Shown here piece after piece: positions 18,038 to 26,301 of a stretch of DNA of 64,000 nucleotides. Source of the stretch: Streptomyces mangrovi (GTDB taxonomy: Bacteria; Actinomycetota; Actinomycetes; Streptomycetales; Streptomycetaceae). The stretch is from the NCBI RefSeq assembly GCF_900114215.1, contig NZ_FOSG01000011.1, positions 124,001 to 188,000 on the forward strand. Reading direction: 5' to 3'. A program made the translations under genes and the position numbers. Below the pieces are notes generated by a model, which did not search any database, had not been told where the DNA came from, and worked only from the letters and a program-made list of their open reading frames with translations. Position 1 is the first letter of the stretch; the number at the start of each line of letters is the position of its first letter.

Positions 18038-19081
18038 ATGACGGACCCCCTCCACCCGGCGAAGCCCCGGCCCGGTGACATGGTCGCGGTGCTGTCCCCC
18101 TCGTCCGGTCTGCCCGGCGTCTTCCCCGTGCCGTACGAGCTGGGGCTGCGCAGACTGCGGGAGGAGTTCGGGTTGAAGGCGGTGGAGTACCCGGCCTCCA
18201 GGAAGACGGGATCGACGCCCGAGGAGCGGGCCGCGGACATCCACGCGGCCTTCGCCGACCCCCGCATCAAGGCGGTGTTCGCCAGCATCGGCGGCGACGA
18301 TCAGATCACCGTCCTGCCCCACCTCGACCGCGATCTCCTCCGCGCCAACCCCAAGCCCTTCTTCGGCTACAGCGACAACACCAACCTGCTGCTCCTCCTG
18401 CGGAACCTGGGCATCGTCGGATACCACGGCAGCACGGTGATGGTCGAGCTCGGACGCCCCGGCGCGATGCACCCGCTGACCGCCGACTCGCTCAGGGCGG
18501 CGCTGTTCACCTCCGGCGAGTACGAACTCACCGCGGCGGACGCCTACGGGGACGTCAGCCGCCCCTGGGACGACCCGCGCACCTTCGACTCCGAACCGGA
18601 GATGGAACCCGCCGACGGCTGGTCCTGGCACAACGGCGACCGGGTGGTCGAGGGGACCGGCTGGGGCGGCGAACTGGAGATCGTCTCCTGGCTGCTGATG
18701 GCCGACCGCGAGATCCTTCCGGTCGACTCCTACGCCGGCGGCGTGCTCTTCCTCGAGACGTCCGAGGAGATGCCACGCGCCGAACAGGTCTACCGGATCC
18801 TGCGCAACATGGGCGAACGCGGTCTGCTCCGGCAGTTCCCGGCGCTGCTGATGGGCCGGGCGAGGAGCTGGTCGTTCGAGAACCGGTTCACCGCCCCGGA
18901 GAAGGCACGGTTCCGCCGGGACCAGCGGGAGGCCGTCCTGCGGGCCCTCGGGCAGTACGCCCCCGACGCCATGGTGGTGTTCGACGTCGACCTCGGCCAC
19001 ACCGACCCTCAGCTCGTCATCCCCGTCGGAGGACGGATCAGGGTGGACGGTCCCGCGCGCCGTATCACGGTCACCTACTGA
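18038..19081 (+). CDS. S66-family LD-carboxypeptidase / MccF-like serine peptidase
   Basis: 347 residues, normal length for family S66. The nucleophile elbow is GYSDNT (Ser112). The charge-relay Glu and His are expected in LFLETSEEMP and DVDLGHTDPQ. An N-terminal VAVLSPSSGL strand and the SIGGDDQ loop are also typical. Members either cleave L,D-tetrapeptides in peptidoglycan recycling or hydrolyse microcin C-type aminoacyl nucleotides (MccF); sequence alone does not decide. No signal peptide, so cytoplasmic. TATGAT at 18026-18031 ends six bases before the ATG, and GGAGG touches the ATG with no spacer, so the mRNA may be leaderless. The gene sits between the histidine kinase and its probable regulator. 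Confidence 0.9.
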   Translation: MTDPLHPAKPRPGDMVAVLSPSSGLPGVFPVPYELGLRRLREEFGLKAVEYPASRKTGSTPEERAADIHAAFADPRIKAVFASIGGDDQITVLPHLDRDLLRANPKPFFGYSDNTNLLLLLRNLGIVGYHGSTVMVELGRPGAMHPLTADSLRAALFTSGEYELTAADAYGDVSRPWDDPRTFDSEPEMEPADGWSWHNGDRVVEGTGWGGELEIVSWLLMADREILPVDSYAGGVLFLETSEEMPRAEQVYRILRNMGERGLLRQFPALLMGRARSWSFENRFTAPEKARFRRDQREAVLRALGQYAPDAMVVFDVDLGHTDPQLVIPVGGRIRVDGPARRITVTY

Positions 19082-19099
19082 ATCACGGTCACCTACTGA
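19064..19099 (+). repeat. 18-bp perfect tandem duplication across the S66 stop codon
   Basis: ATCACGGTCACCTACTGA occurs at 19064-19081 and again at 19082-19099. The first copy encodes the last five residues and stop; the second is untranslated. It looks like a recent slippage duplication. Confidence 0.9.
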
Positions 19100-19151
19100 G
19101 CCGGTTCCTCCGCCCACCGGGGAGCCGGCCCCGGGCGGGCGGGACGCCGGG

Positions 19152-19478
19152 TCACCGGGCGGCGCCGGCGCTCCGCCCCAGCGCGAGGACGCACCAGTTG
19201 ACCAGGGCGGCGTTCGCCAGGGCGCTCACGACGACGACCGACACATAGGCGGCGATCCCCTCCCAGGGGGCCAGGAGAAACAGCATGCTCAGCGGCGCGG
19301 TGGCCAGCAGGGGTACGACCCCCGCCATGGAGGCGTCCTCATGGCTCACCAGGAAGGCGTCCGCCGATACCCACACCAGTAGGGCGCCGCACAGCGCGAG
19401 ATAGGCGCGTGCCGCCCACGTCCCGGCCACGGCCGAGACGACGCGCCGCACACGCCGCCGGTGTCGTACGCCGTCCAT
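19152..19478 (-). CDS. SCO4225-family small membrane protein
   Basis: 108 residues with about three hydrophobic segments (AYLALCGALLVWVSADAFLV; GVVPLLATAPLSMLFLLAPW; YVSVVVVSALANAALVNWCV). The first and second segments are joined by HEDASMAG, shared with the paralogue at 20605. The basic N-terminus (RHRRRVRRVV) should face the cytoplasm. The family is named for S. coelicolor SCO4225 and has no known function. It is on the opposite strand, facing away from the response regulator gene, and the two copies bracket that gene. Confidence 0.75.
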   Translation of the reverse strand: MDGVRHRRRVRRVVSAVAGTWAARAYLALCGALLVWVSADAFLVSHEDASMAGVVPLLATAPLSMLFLLAPWEGIAAYVSVVVVSALANAALVNWCVLALGRSAGAAR

Positions 19479-19654
19479 ACGGCCCCCGCTCCCCGTGTCC
19501 GTCCCCGGCGCGGTGGCCCGGCGGGGCGCCGTCCAGGCTATCCCGCCCGCAGGGGCGGATCGGGGCGGACGGGCCCGGACGCGTGGGACGATGACACCCG
19601 GGCGGACGGAGCACCCGCCGGCCCGGGCCAGGAGGTGGACCCATCGCTGTTCGT

Positions 19655-20314
19655 GTGCTGGTCGTCGACGACCAGGCCGTCGTCCGCGCGGGCTTCGCCG
19701 CGATCGTCGACGCCGAACCGGACCTGTCGGTGGTCGGTGAGGCGGGCGACGGCGCCACGGCCGTGGAGCTGGCCGCGGAACTCGGCCCCGACGTGGTGCT
19801 GATGGACATCCGGATGCCCGGCATGGACGGGCTGACGGCCACCCGGCTGATCGCCGGCGGCCCGAGCGGGGCCCGTGTCCTGGTGCTCACCACCTTCGAC
19901 CTGGACTCCTACGTCTTCGAGGCCCTGTGCGCCGGGGCATCCGGATTCCTGCTCAAGGACGCCCGGGCCGACGACCTCCTGGCCGCCGTCCGTGTCGTCG
20001 CCTCCGGCGACGGCATCCTGGCGCCGGCGGTGACCGGCCGGCTCATCGCCGCCTTCGCGCAGGGCGCGCCGGTCCGTCCCGGGGCCGGCGGGGCACTGGA
20101 GCGGCTCACGCCCCGCGAGCGGGAGGTGCTGCTCCTGGTCGCCTCGGGGCTGACCAACGCCGAGATCGGCGAGCGTCTGGGAGTCTCCACGGGAACGGTC
20201 AAGACCCATGTGAACGCGCTGTTCGGCAAGTTGGGGCTGCGCGACCGGGTCCAGGCGACCATCCTGGCGTACGACACCGGGCTGATCAGGCCACGCACCA
20301 CCTCCACGCGGTAG
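19655..20314 (+). CDS. NarL/FixJ-family response regulator
   Basis: 219 residues from the first canonical start (GTG 19655). Receiver domain with the acidic pair in LVVDDQ, phospho-acceptor Asp51 (DVVLMDIRMPGMDG), the Thr of VLVLTTF and Lys of FLLKDA. The LuxR-type HTH is LTPREREVLLLVASGLTNAEIGERLGVSTGTVKTHVNALFGKLGLRD (split by me near the turn GLTNAEIG). The likely partner is the kinase at 15843. The start is odd: family members begin with a few more residues before LVVDD. In frame upstream is ATC at 19643, six bases after GGAGGT, which would restore that N-terminus, whereas GTG 19655 lies 18 bases from the ribosome site. Confidence 0.9.
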   Translation: MLVVDDQAVVRAGFAAIVDAEPDLSVVGEAGDGATAVELAAELGPDVVLMDIRMPGMDGLTATRLIAGGPSGARVLVLTTFDLDSYVFEALCAGASGFLLKDARADDLLAAVRVVASGDGILAPAVTGRLIAAFAQGAPVRPGAGGALERLTPREREVLLLVASGLTNAEIGERLGVSTGTVKTHVNALFGKLGLRDRVQATILAYDTGLIRPRTTSTR

Positions 20315-20494
20315 ACGCGGGTCCGCTCCCCGCCGTACGAGGGGCCGCCCGCGGCGCCCGCCCGGCCGACCGCCGGTATGAGACCCCTCTACCCGGAGGT
20401 GGAGAAGAACCTCCTGCCGGCGGTCGATGAACCCCCCGGTCACCCGGCGCGATCCTGGATCCACAGGCCGACACACGGCCCACCGGCCCCGTAT

Positions 20495-20536
20495 CACCGG
20501 CCGGGCGGACGGCGTGTGCCGTCCGCCCGGCCGGTG
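20495..20536. terminator. 19-bp perfect stem hairpin after the response regulator
   Basis: Arms 20495-20513 and 20518-20536 are exact reverse complements around a GTGT loop. It lies 180 bases past the regulator stop codon and before the SCO4225 paralogue. Confidence 0.75.
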
Positions 20537-20604
20537 GGCGCCGCGTACCCCGTGGAACGTGCGGCACGACGGGCGGCGGACGACGAGCGAGACGGAAGAG
20601 ACAG

Positions 20605-20982
20605 GTGAGCGAGATGGCCGTGCACGACGGTGGGCGGGGCGACGGGAACGGGAACGGGAACGGCGGGGGGCGGCTCTCCCGGCGTGTCAGAGGCATCGCG
20701 GACAACCGGCCCGCCCGGATCTATCTGGCCGTGTGCGCCGCGCTGGTGCTGTGGGTCGTGCTGGACGCGACGGTCGTCCCGCACGAGGACGCCTCGATGG
20801 CGGCGCTGTGGCCCGTGGCGGCCACCGCCCCGACCAGCCTGCTCGCCCTCGCCGTGCCGCTGCCCGACGGACCCGTCGGAGGGGCGCTCCTGCTGGGCCT
20901 GGTCTCACTGGCCGCGGTGGTCAACGCCGGGGTGTTCAGCGCGGTGCTGCGCCGTTTCCGCACCCGTGCCGCCCACGGCTGA
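20605..20982 (+). CDS. SCO4225-family small membrane protein, second copy
   Basis: 125 residues from GTG 20605 (GGAAGAG upstream); ATG 20614 is three codons later. A hydrophilic Gly/Asn/Asp-rich N-terminus (about 30 residues) precedes three hydrophobic segments: IYLAVCAALVLWVVLDATVV, ALWPVAATAPTSLLALAVPL and ALLLGLVSLAAVVNAGVFSA. Like the copy at 19152, the first loop carries HEDASMA, and the segment order is the same. Function unknown. It is followed by its own terminator. Confidence 0.78.
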   Translation: MSEMAVHDGGRGDGNGNGNGGGRLSRRVRGIADNRPARIYLAVCAALVLWVVLDATVVPHEDASMAALWPVAATAPTSLLALAVPLPDGPVGGALLLGLVSLAAVVNAGVFSAVLRRFRTRAAHG

Positions 20983-20984
20983 GA

Positions 20985-21027
20985 CACGGGTGCGGGCGGC
21001 AGCGCGACGCCGCCTCCCGCACCCGTG
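20985..21027. terminator. Hairpin after the second SCO4225 paralogue
   Basis: Outer arms CACGGGTGCGGG (20985-20996) and CCCGCACCCGTG (21016-21027), with an inner CGGC/GCCG pair, beginning two bases after the stop codon. Confidence 0.75.
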
Positions 21028-21129
21028 CGTGCTCCCGCGATCGGCGCCGGCGGTGTGTGATGCTGGGCGGGACCATGCCGGTCGGACGGCGTACGGCGAC
21101 GTACGGCGATGTGCCGAGGAGTGCCACCC

Positions 21130-21549
21130 ATGTCGAAGCCACCGCTTCCCGAAGCGGCCGTGACCATGCTGCGGAAGGCCAACCCGGCCGTCATCACGAC
21201 CCTGCGGCCGGACGGCCAGCCGGTGTCCACGGCCACCTGGTACCTGTGGGAGGACGGCCGGGTGCTGGTCAACATGGACGAGGCCCGCAAACGGCTGCGG
21301 CATGTGCGCGACGATCCCCGTGTCACCCTCACCGTGCTCGACGAGGGCAACTGGTACACGCACGTCAGCCTCATCGGCCGCGTGGCCGAGATCCACGAGG
21401 ACCCGGAGCTCGCCGACATCGACCGGCTGGCCCGCCACTACCTCGGCGAGTCGTATCCGCGGCGGGACCGCCGCCGCGTCAGCGCCTGGATCGAGATCGA
21501 CCGCTGGCACGGCTGGGGCTCCCTGAAGGACAGCGACCAGCCCGGATGA
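21130..21549 (+). CDS. F420-dependent PPOX-class (pyridoxamine 5'-phosphate oxidase-fold) oxidoreductase, TIGR03618-like
   Basis: 139 residues. ATG 21130 follows GAGGAG. The split beta-barrel fold is shown by AVITTLRPDGQPVSTATWYLWEDGRVLVNM, then ARKRLRHVRDDPRVTLTVLDEGNWYTHVSLIGRVAEI, and the C-terminal DRRRVSAWIEIDRWHGW. Small actinobacterial proteins of this type bind deazaflavin F420 (some bind FMN or haem) and reduce or bind small substrates. Freestanding gene; the substrate cannot be inferred. An F420:NADPH reductase-like protein is encoded at 29088, so the cofactor is probably in use in this organism. Confidence 0.85.
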   Translation: MSKPPLPEAAVTMLRKANPAVITTLRPDGQPVSTATWYLWEDGRVLVNMDEARKRLRHVRDDPRVTLTVLDEGNWYTHVSLIGRVAEIHEDPELADIDRLARHYLGESYPRRDRRRVSAWIEIDRWHGWGSLKDSDQPG

Positions 21550-21672
21550 CGCCCCCGGCCGCGTGCTCGCCCCGCGAGGCCCGGTCGAGGCGGCCACGAG
21601 CCGGCAGGAGTGTTCTTCTCCGTACGGGGCACCGGTCGATGACAGCCCGGTTCGGTTGTTTCAGGAGGCACC

Positions 21673-21870
21673 GTGACGGAAACCATCGTTCTCATCCTCG
21701 GCCTGGTGGTCGCGCCCATCGCCGCCCTGGCCCTGCTCACCTGGGGTCTGAACGGCACCGTGTGGCTGCTGGACCGCTTCGCCGGCCGGAGGGAGCCGGT
21801 GGCGCGGACCGTGCGGTGGCGGGCGCCGGAGACCGGCCCGGGCGGCGCGGCCGAGTCCCTTTCCCGCTGA
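21673..21870 (+). CDS. Small single-pass membrane protein
   Basis: 65 residues from GTG 21673, two bases after AGGAGGCA, the strongest ribosome site in this stretch. One membrane helix (about 4-31, IVLILGLVVAPIAALALLTW then GLNGTVWLL), then a basic cytoplasmic tail. No family recognised. The stop codon runs into a long hairpin, which supports a real, separately terminated transcript. Confidence 0.65.
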   Translation: MTETIVLILGLVVAPIAALALLTWGLNGTVWLLDRFAGRREPVARTVRWRAPETGPGGAAESLSR

Positions 21871-21931
21871 CTCCCCTCTCCATGCCCCCGCAGGTTCTGC
21901 GCTGACCCTGCCGGGGCATGGAGAGGGGAGT
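21870..21931. terminator. 19-bp perfect stem with inner hairpin after the small membrane protein
   Basis: Arms 21870-21888 and 21913-21931 are exact reverse complements. The 24-base interior contains a second hairpin, CGCAG-GTT-CTGCG. The left arm begins at the last base of the stop codon. Confidence 0.85.
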
Positions 21932-21970
21932 CCGGCATGGCATCCGGCCCGGCCGGTCACACGTCGAAGC

Positions 21971-22285
21971 ATGAACGATTCATCGAGCACACCCCCCACC
22001 GGCGACCCGGCGGAGGAGAAGGCCGTCCGGCGTCTGGTACCGGTCTGGCTGGAGGAGGCCGCCCGCCATGACGCGGAAGCGGCCGGGCGGGCCCGGCAGG
22101 AGTGGGAACAGGGCCGTCTGTCCCCCGACGCCGCGAGGGAACTGGCCGACTGGGTGACGGCCCGGGTCACCGACACCGGGTTCAACGAGGACGAGGGGCC
22201 TTCCAGGCAGGGACCCGCGCACGTCAGCGTGGCCGACAAGACCGCGGTCCACCGGTGGCTCGCCGCCCGGGGGCACGACGTGTGA
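21971..22285 (+). CDS. Conserved hypothetical protein, acidic, 104 residues
   Basis: Soluble, Glu/Asp/Arg-rich protein predicted to be mostly helical (EEKAVRRLVPVWLEEAARHDAEAAGRARQEW and PDAARELADWVTARVTDT), ending in KTAVHRWLAARGHDV. No signal peptide, membrane segment or enzymatic motif. The weak upstream site and the lack of a known family limit confidence, but codon bias fits a real gene, and it is convergent with the next small gene. Confidence 0.6.
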   Translation: MNDSSSTPPTGDPAEEKAVRRLVPVWLEEAARHDAEAAGRARQEWEQGRLSPDAARELADWVTARVTDTGFNEDEGPSRQGPAHVSVADKTAVHRWLAARGHDV

Positions 22286-22318
22286 GGCGGCGCCGGGCTC
22301 CCGGAGCGGGGCGGCGGC

Positions 22319-22549
22319 TCAGGTCCAGGTGTACTTGCCCCCGCCCACCCATCGCACGGTGGCCGGGTCGTCCAGGTCCACCGGGCTCAGCCCCGCGTCG
22401 TACGCCAGCCGGACCACGTCGGTGATGTCATGGGCGAGGCCGACCGTCCCGTCACTGAGCTGGACCGTGCGGAACGGCCGGTCCCCGTGTGTCACGCCCC
22501 AGACGATGATCGGGGGCTGCGACGGCGTCTGGTCGGTCACGCCTTCCAT
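22319..22549 (-). CDS. Small hypothetical protein, 76 residues
   Basis: Starts at ATG 22549 (GTG 22540 is also possible). Beta-rich beginning (IIVWGVTHGDRPFRTVQLSDGTVGLAHD), then a helix (ITDVVRLAYDAG), then a strand-rich end (TVRWVGGGKYTWT). Compact single-domain layout, no recognised family. The reading frame overlaps no better candidate. The ABC exporter operon ends just upstream behind a terminator, so it is probably expressed separately. Confidence 0.6.
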   Translation of the reverse strand: MEGVTDQTPSQPPIIVWGVTHGDRPFRTVQLSDGTVGLAHDITDVVRLAYDAGLSPVDLDDPATVRWVGGGKYTWT

Positions 22550-22582
22550 CGTGGACGGGCGAGGCCGGTCCCGCATCCCGGT

Positions 22583-22626
22583 CCCGCGTCCCGGCCGACC
22601 GTGTGCCGGCCCGGCCGGGACGCGGG
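22583..22626 (-). terminator. Terminator of the ABC exporter operon
   Basis: CCCGCGTCCCGGCCG (22583-22597) pairs with CGGCCGGGACGCGGG (22612-22626), nine bases past the exporter stop. A further ATGCGGG can pair with an upstream CCCGCAT after a six-base bulge. Confidence 0.75.
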
Positions 22627-22635
22627 ATGCGGGGG

Positions 22636-24555
22636 TCAGTCGACCTCCGCCGCGGCCTGCGCGAACTGCGCCCGGTACAGACGCGCGTACGCGCCGTCCG
22701 CGGCCAGCAGCGCCTCGTGCGTGCCCTGCTCCACGATCGAGCCGTCCTCCATCACCAGGATGGTGTCGGCGTCCCTGACGGTGGAGAGCCGGTGCGCGAT
22801 CACGAAGCTGGTGCGGCCGTGGGACAGCCGCGCCATCGCCCGCTGGATCAGCACCTCGGTGCGGGTGTCCACCGAACTGGTCGCCTCGTCCAGCACCAGG
22901 ATCACCGGATCGGACAGGAAGGCGCGCGCGATGGTGATCAGCTGCCTCTCGCCGGCGCTCACCCCGGAGCCCTCGTCGTCGAGGACGGTGTCGTAGCCGT
23001 CGGGGAGGGTGCGCACGAAGCGGTCGGCGTGGGCCGCGCGCGCCGCCTCCTCGACCTCCTGCCGCGTCACGTCGCGGGAGGCGCCGTACGCGATGTTCTC
23101 CGCGATCGTGCCGCCGAACAGCCAGGTGTCCTGCAGCACCATGCCGATCCGCGAGCGCAGCTCCTCCCGCCGCATCGCGGCGATGTCCACCCCGTCCAGG
23201 GTGATGCGTCCCCCGGTCGTCTCGTAGAACCGCAGCAGGAGGTTGACCAGGGTGGTCTTGCCCGCCCCCGTCGGGCCGACGACGGCCACGGTCCGCCCCG
23301 GCTCCACCGTCAGCGACAGGTCCTCGATGAGTGGTGTGTCGGGGGTGTAGCGGAAGGACACCTTCTCCAGCACGACCCTGCCGCGCACGGTGCCGGGGCG
23401 CTCGCCCGGCACCGGATCGGGCTCCTGCTCCCCGGCGTCGAGGAGCTCGAAGACCCGCTCGGCCGAGGCGACGCCCGACTGCACCAGGTTGGCCATCGAC
23501 GCCAGCTGGGTGAGCGGTGTCGAGAACTGCCGCGAGTACTGGATGAAGGCCTGCACGTCGCCGATCGACAGCGCGCCGGAGGCGACCCGCAGACCGCCGG
23601 CCACGGCCACCAGGACGTAGTTGAGATTGGAGACGAAGAACATCAGCGGCTGCATGATCCCGCTGTTGAACTGGGCCCGGAACGAGGCCTCGTACAGCTG
23701 CCCGTTCTGTTCGGCGAACATCGCGGCCGACTCCTCCTGCCGCCCGAAGACCTTCACCAGGGCGTGCCCGGTGTACATCTCCTCGATGTGGGCGTTGAGC
23801 CTGCCGGTGGAGCGCCACTGCCGCACGAACTGCGGCTGCGACCGCCTGCCGACCCGCCGGGCCACCGCGACGGACAGCGGAACGGTCACCAGCGCGACCA
23901 GCGCGAGCAACGGCGAGATCCAGAACATCACCACCAGCACCCCGACCACGGTCAGCAGCGAGTTGACCAGCTGGCCCATCGTCTGCTGGAGGGTCTGCCC
24001 GATGTTGTCGATGTCGTTGGTGGCCCGGCTGAGCACCTCACCGCGCTGCCGGCCGTCGAAGTACGACAGCGGCAGCCGGGACATCTTCGCCTGCACGTCC
24101 TCGCGCAGGCGGAACACGGTGTTGTTCACCGCCAGGTTCACCAGGCGGGTCGCCACGGCCATCAGCAGCCCGGCCGCGGCGAACACCGCCAGGGCCAGCA
24201 GCAGGACCTCGCCGACGGCGGTGAAGTCGATGCCCTCACCGGGGGTGAACTCCATGCCCGAGAGCATGTCGGCCTCGTCGTCCCGGCCCTGTCGGCGCAT
24301 GCCCTCCAGGACCTGCTCCCGGTCGGCCCCGGCAGGCATCTCGCGCCCCACGATCCCGGCGAAGACCAGATCGGTGGCCCGCCCCAGGATCTTCGGCCCG
24401 GCCACCGACAGCGCCACGCTCAGCACCACGGCCAGCAGCATCCCGGACAGCACGGTCCTCTCCGGCCGGAACCGCGCCAGCAGCCGCCGGGCGGACCCCT
24501 GGAAGTCCGCCGACCGCTGGTCCGGGGCTCCGGCCGTCATCCGGCCCATGGCCAT
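22636..24555 (-). CDS. ABC exporter half-transporter, catalytically canonical subunit
   Basis: 639 residues: membrane domain (about 30-350, six helices) fused to a nucleotide-binding domain. Walker A GPTGAGKTT, Q-loop GMVLQDTWLF, signature GVSAGERQL (the non-LSGGQ variant usual in these heterodimers), Walker B ILVLDEATSSVD with the catalytic Glu, and switch His in IAHRLSTV. The start overlaps the stop of the upstream partner by one base (TGATG), so the two are translationally coupled and should form a heterodimer. An extra extracytoplasmic insert (about 75-120, REMPAGADREQVLEGMRRQG) separates helices 1 and 2. Substrate unknown; such pairs export drugs, lipids or peptides. Confidence 0.92.
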   Translation of the reverse strand: MAMGRMTAGAPDQRSADFQGSARRLLARFRPERTVLSGMLLAVVLSVALSVAGPKILGRATDLVFAGIVGREMPAGADREQVLEGMRRQGRDDEADMLSGMEFTPGEGIDFTAVGEVLLLALAVFAAAGLLMAVATRLVNLAVNNTVFRLREDVQAKMSRLPLSYFDGRQRGEVLSRATNDIDNIGQTLQQTMGQLVNSLLTVVGVLVVMFWISPLLALVALVTVPLSVAVARRVGRRSQPQFVRQWRSTGRLNAHIEEMYTGHALVKVFGRQEESAAMFAEQNGQLYEASFRAQFNSGIMQPLMFFVSNLNYVLVAVAGGLRVASGALSIGDVQAFIQYSRQFSTPLTQLASMANLVQSGVASAERVFELLDAGEQEPDPVPGERPGTVRGRVVLEKVSFRYTPDTPLIEDLSLTVEPGRTVAVVGPTGAGKTTLVNLLLRFYETTGGRITLDGVDIAAMRREELRSRIGMVLQDTWLFGGTIAENIAYGASRDVTRQEVEEAARAAHADRFVRTLPDGYDTVLDDEGSGVSAGERQLITIARAFLSDPVILVLDEATSSVDTRTEVLIQRAMARLSHGRTSFVIAHRLSTVRDADTILVMEDGSIVEQGTHEALLAADGAYARLYRAQFAQAAAEVD

Positions 24556-26288
24556 CAGGCGGCCTCCGCTTCCGTCAGCTGGGAGAGGACGATCTCCCGG
24601 TAGGTGGTGTTGGCCGTCATCAGCTCGTGGTGGGCCCCGACGCCCACGACCCGGCCCTCGTCGAGGACGACGATGCGGTCGGCGTCGCGGACGGTGGACA
24701 CCCGCTGGGCGACGATCACGACCGTCGCGTCGGCGGTCTCCCGCGCCAGCGCGGCGCGCAGCGCCGCGTCGGTGGCGTAGTCCAGGGCCGAGAAGGAGTC
24801 GTCGAAGAGGTAGATCTCCGGGCGGCGCACCAGGGTGCGCGCGATCGCGAGCCGCTGCCGCTGGCCGCCGGAGACGTTCGTCCCGCCCTGTGCGACGGGG
24901 GCGTCCAGGGCGCCCTCCAGCCGCCGGACGAAGTCGGCCGCCTGGGCCACCTCCAGAGCGTGCCACAGTTCCCCGTCCGTCGCCTCCGGGTTGCCGTAGC
25001 GCAGGTTCGTCGCGACCGTCCCCGAGAACAGATAGGGCTTCTGAGGCACCAGGCTCACCGTCCTGGCCAGCAGCGCGGGGTCCAGATCGCGTACGTTCAC
25101 GCCGCCGACCAGGACCTCGCCGCCGGTGGCGTCGAACAGCCGGGCCACCAGGCCGAGCAGGGTCGACTTCCCGCTGCCGGTCGGCCCGATGACCGCCGTG
25201 GTCTCGCCGGGCCCGGCCGCCAGGCGCACATCGCGCAGGACCGGCTCCTCGGCGCCCGGGTAGCGGAACCCGGCCCCGCGGATCTCCAGCCGGCCGCGGC
25301 GGGGCAGTTCCCGCACCGGCTCCGCGGGCGGCGCGACACTGGTGGAGGTGGCCAGGACCTCCTCGATGCGCTCGGCGCACACCTCGGCACGCGGCACCAT
25401 CATGAACATGAAGGTGGCCATCATCACGCTCATCACGATCTGCATGAGATAGGCGAGGAACGCGGTCAGCGCGCCGATCCGCATGTCGCCGTCGTCGATG
25501 CGGTGCGCGCCGAACCAGACCACGGCGACGGACGAGAGGTTCACCACGGTCATGACGATCGGGAACATCAGCGCCAGCAGCCGCCCGGCGCCCAGCGACA
25601 CCTCGGTCAGCTCGGAGTTGGCGGCGCGGAAGCGTTCGCCCTCGTACGCGTCGCGCACGAAGGCCCTGATGACGCGGTTGCCGGTGATCTGCTCGCGCAG
25701 CACCCGGTTCACCGTGTCGAGCCGTGTCTGCATGGCGCGGAACAGCGGACGCAGGCGCCGTACGACCATGGCCACGCAGACGCCGAGCACCGGCACGGTC
25801 GCCACCAGCACCGCGGACAGCGGCACGTCGAGCCGCAGGGCCATCAGGATGCCGCCCACGCACATGATCGGGGCCGACACCATGAGCGTGAAGCCCGTGA
25901 GCGCCAGCGCCTGCACCTGCTGGACGTCGTTGGTGGTCCGAGTGATCAGCGAGGGGGCGCCGAAGCGGCCGACCTCGCGCGCCGAGAAGGACTGCACGCG
26001 GTCGAAGACCGCGGCCCGCACGTCCCTCCCGAGCGCCGCGGCGGTCCGCGCGCCGTGGCGGACGGCGCCGACGTTGCACGCCACCTGGAGGACGGTGACC
26101 GCGACCATGACGGAGCCGAGGACGAGGATGCGGCCGGTGTCGCCCTTCACCACGCCCTCGTCGATGATGTCCGCGTTGAGGGCGGGCAGGTAGAGGGTGG
26201 CGCAGGTCTGCAGGAGTTGCAGCAGCACCAGAGCGGTGATCGCCCCCCGGTAGGGGGCCAGATGTCGCCTGAGCAATCCGGTCAGCAA
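24555..26288 (-). CDS. ABC exporter half-transporter, degenerate-site subunit
   Basis: 577 residues, six-helix membrane domain then nucleotide-binding domain. Walker A GPTGSGKST and signature NVSGGQRQR are intact. The Walker B catalytic Glu is Asp (YLFDDSFSALD) and the switch His is Gln (VIVAQRVSTV), the pattern of the degenerate site in asymmetric exporters such as TM287/288. Start is TTG 26288 behind GGGGGA; a second TTG lies four codons on. It is the first gene of the two-gene operon. Four tandem octamers sit 14 bases upstream of the start codon. Confidence 0.9.
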   Translation of the reverse strand: MLTGLLRRHLAPYRGAITALVLLQLLQTCATLYLPALNADIIDEGVVKGDTGRILVLGSVMVAVTVLQVACNVGAVRHGARTAAALGRDVRAAVFDRVQSFSAREVGRFGAPSLITRTTNDVQQVQALALTGFTLMVSAPIMCVGGILMALRLDVPLSAVLVATVPVLGVCVAMVVRRLRPLFRAMQTRLDTVNRVLREQITGNRVIRAFVRDAYEGERFRAANSELTEVSLGAGRLLALMFPIVMTVVNLSSVAVVWFGAHRIDDGDMRIGALTAFLAYLMQIVMSVMMATFMFMMVPRAEVCAERIEEVLATSTSVAPPAEPVRELPRRGRLEIRGAGFRYPGAEEPVLRDVRLAAGPGETTAVIGPTGSGKSTLLGLVARLFDATGGEVLVGGVNVRDLDPALLARTVSLVPQKPYLFSGTVATNLRYGNPEATDGELWHALEVAQAADFVRRLEGALDAPVAQGGTNVSGGQRQRLAIARTLVRRPEIYLFDDSFSALDYATDAALRAALARETADATVVIVAQRVSTVRDADRIVVLDEGRVVGVGAHHELMTANTTYREIVLSQLTEAEAA

Positions 26289-26301
26289 GCTGTGGTCCCC
26301 C

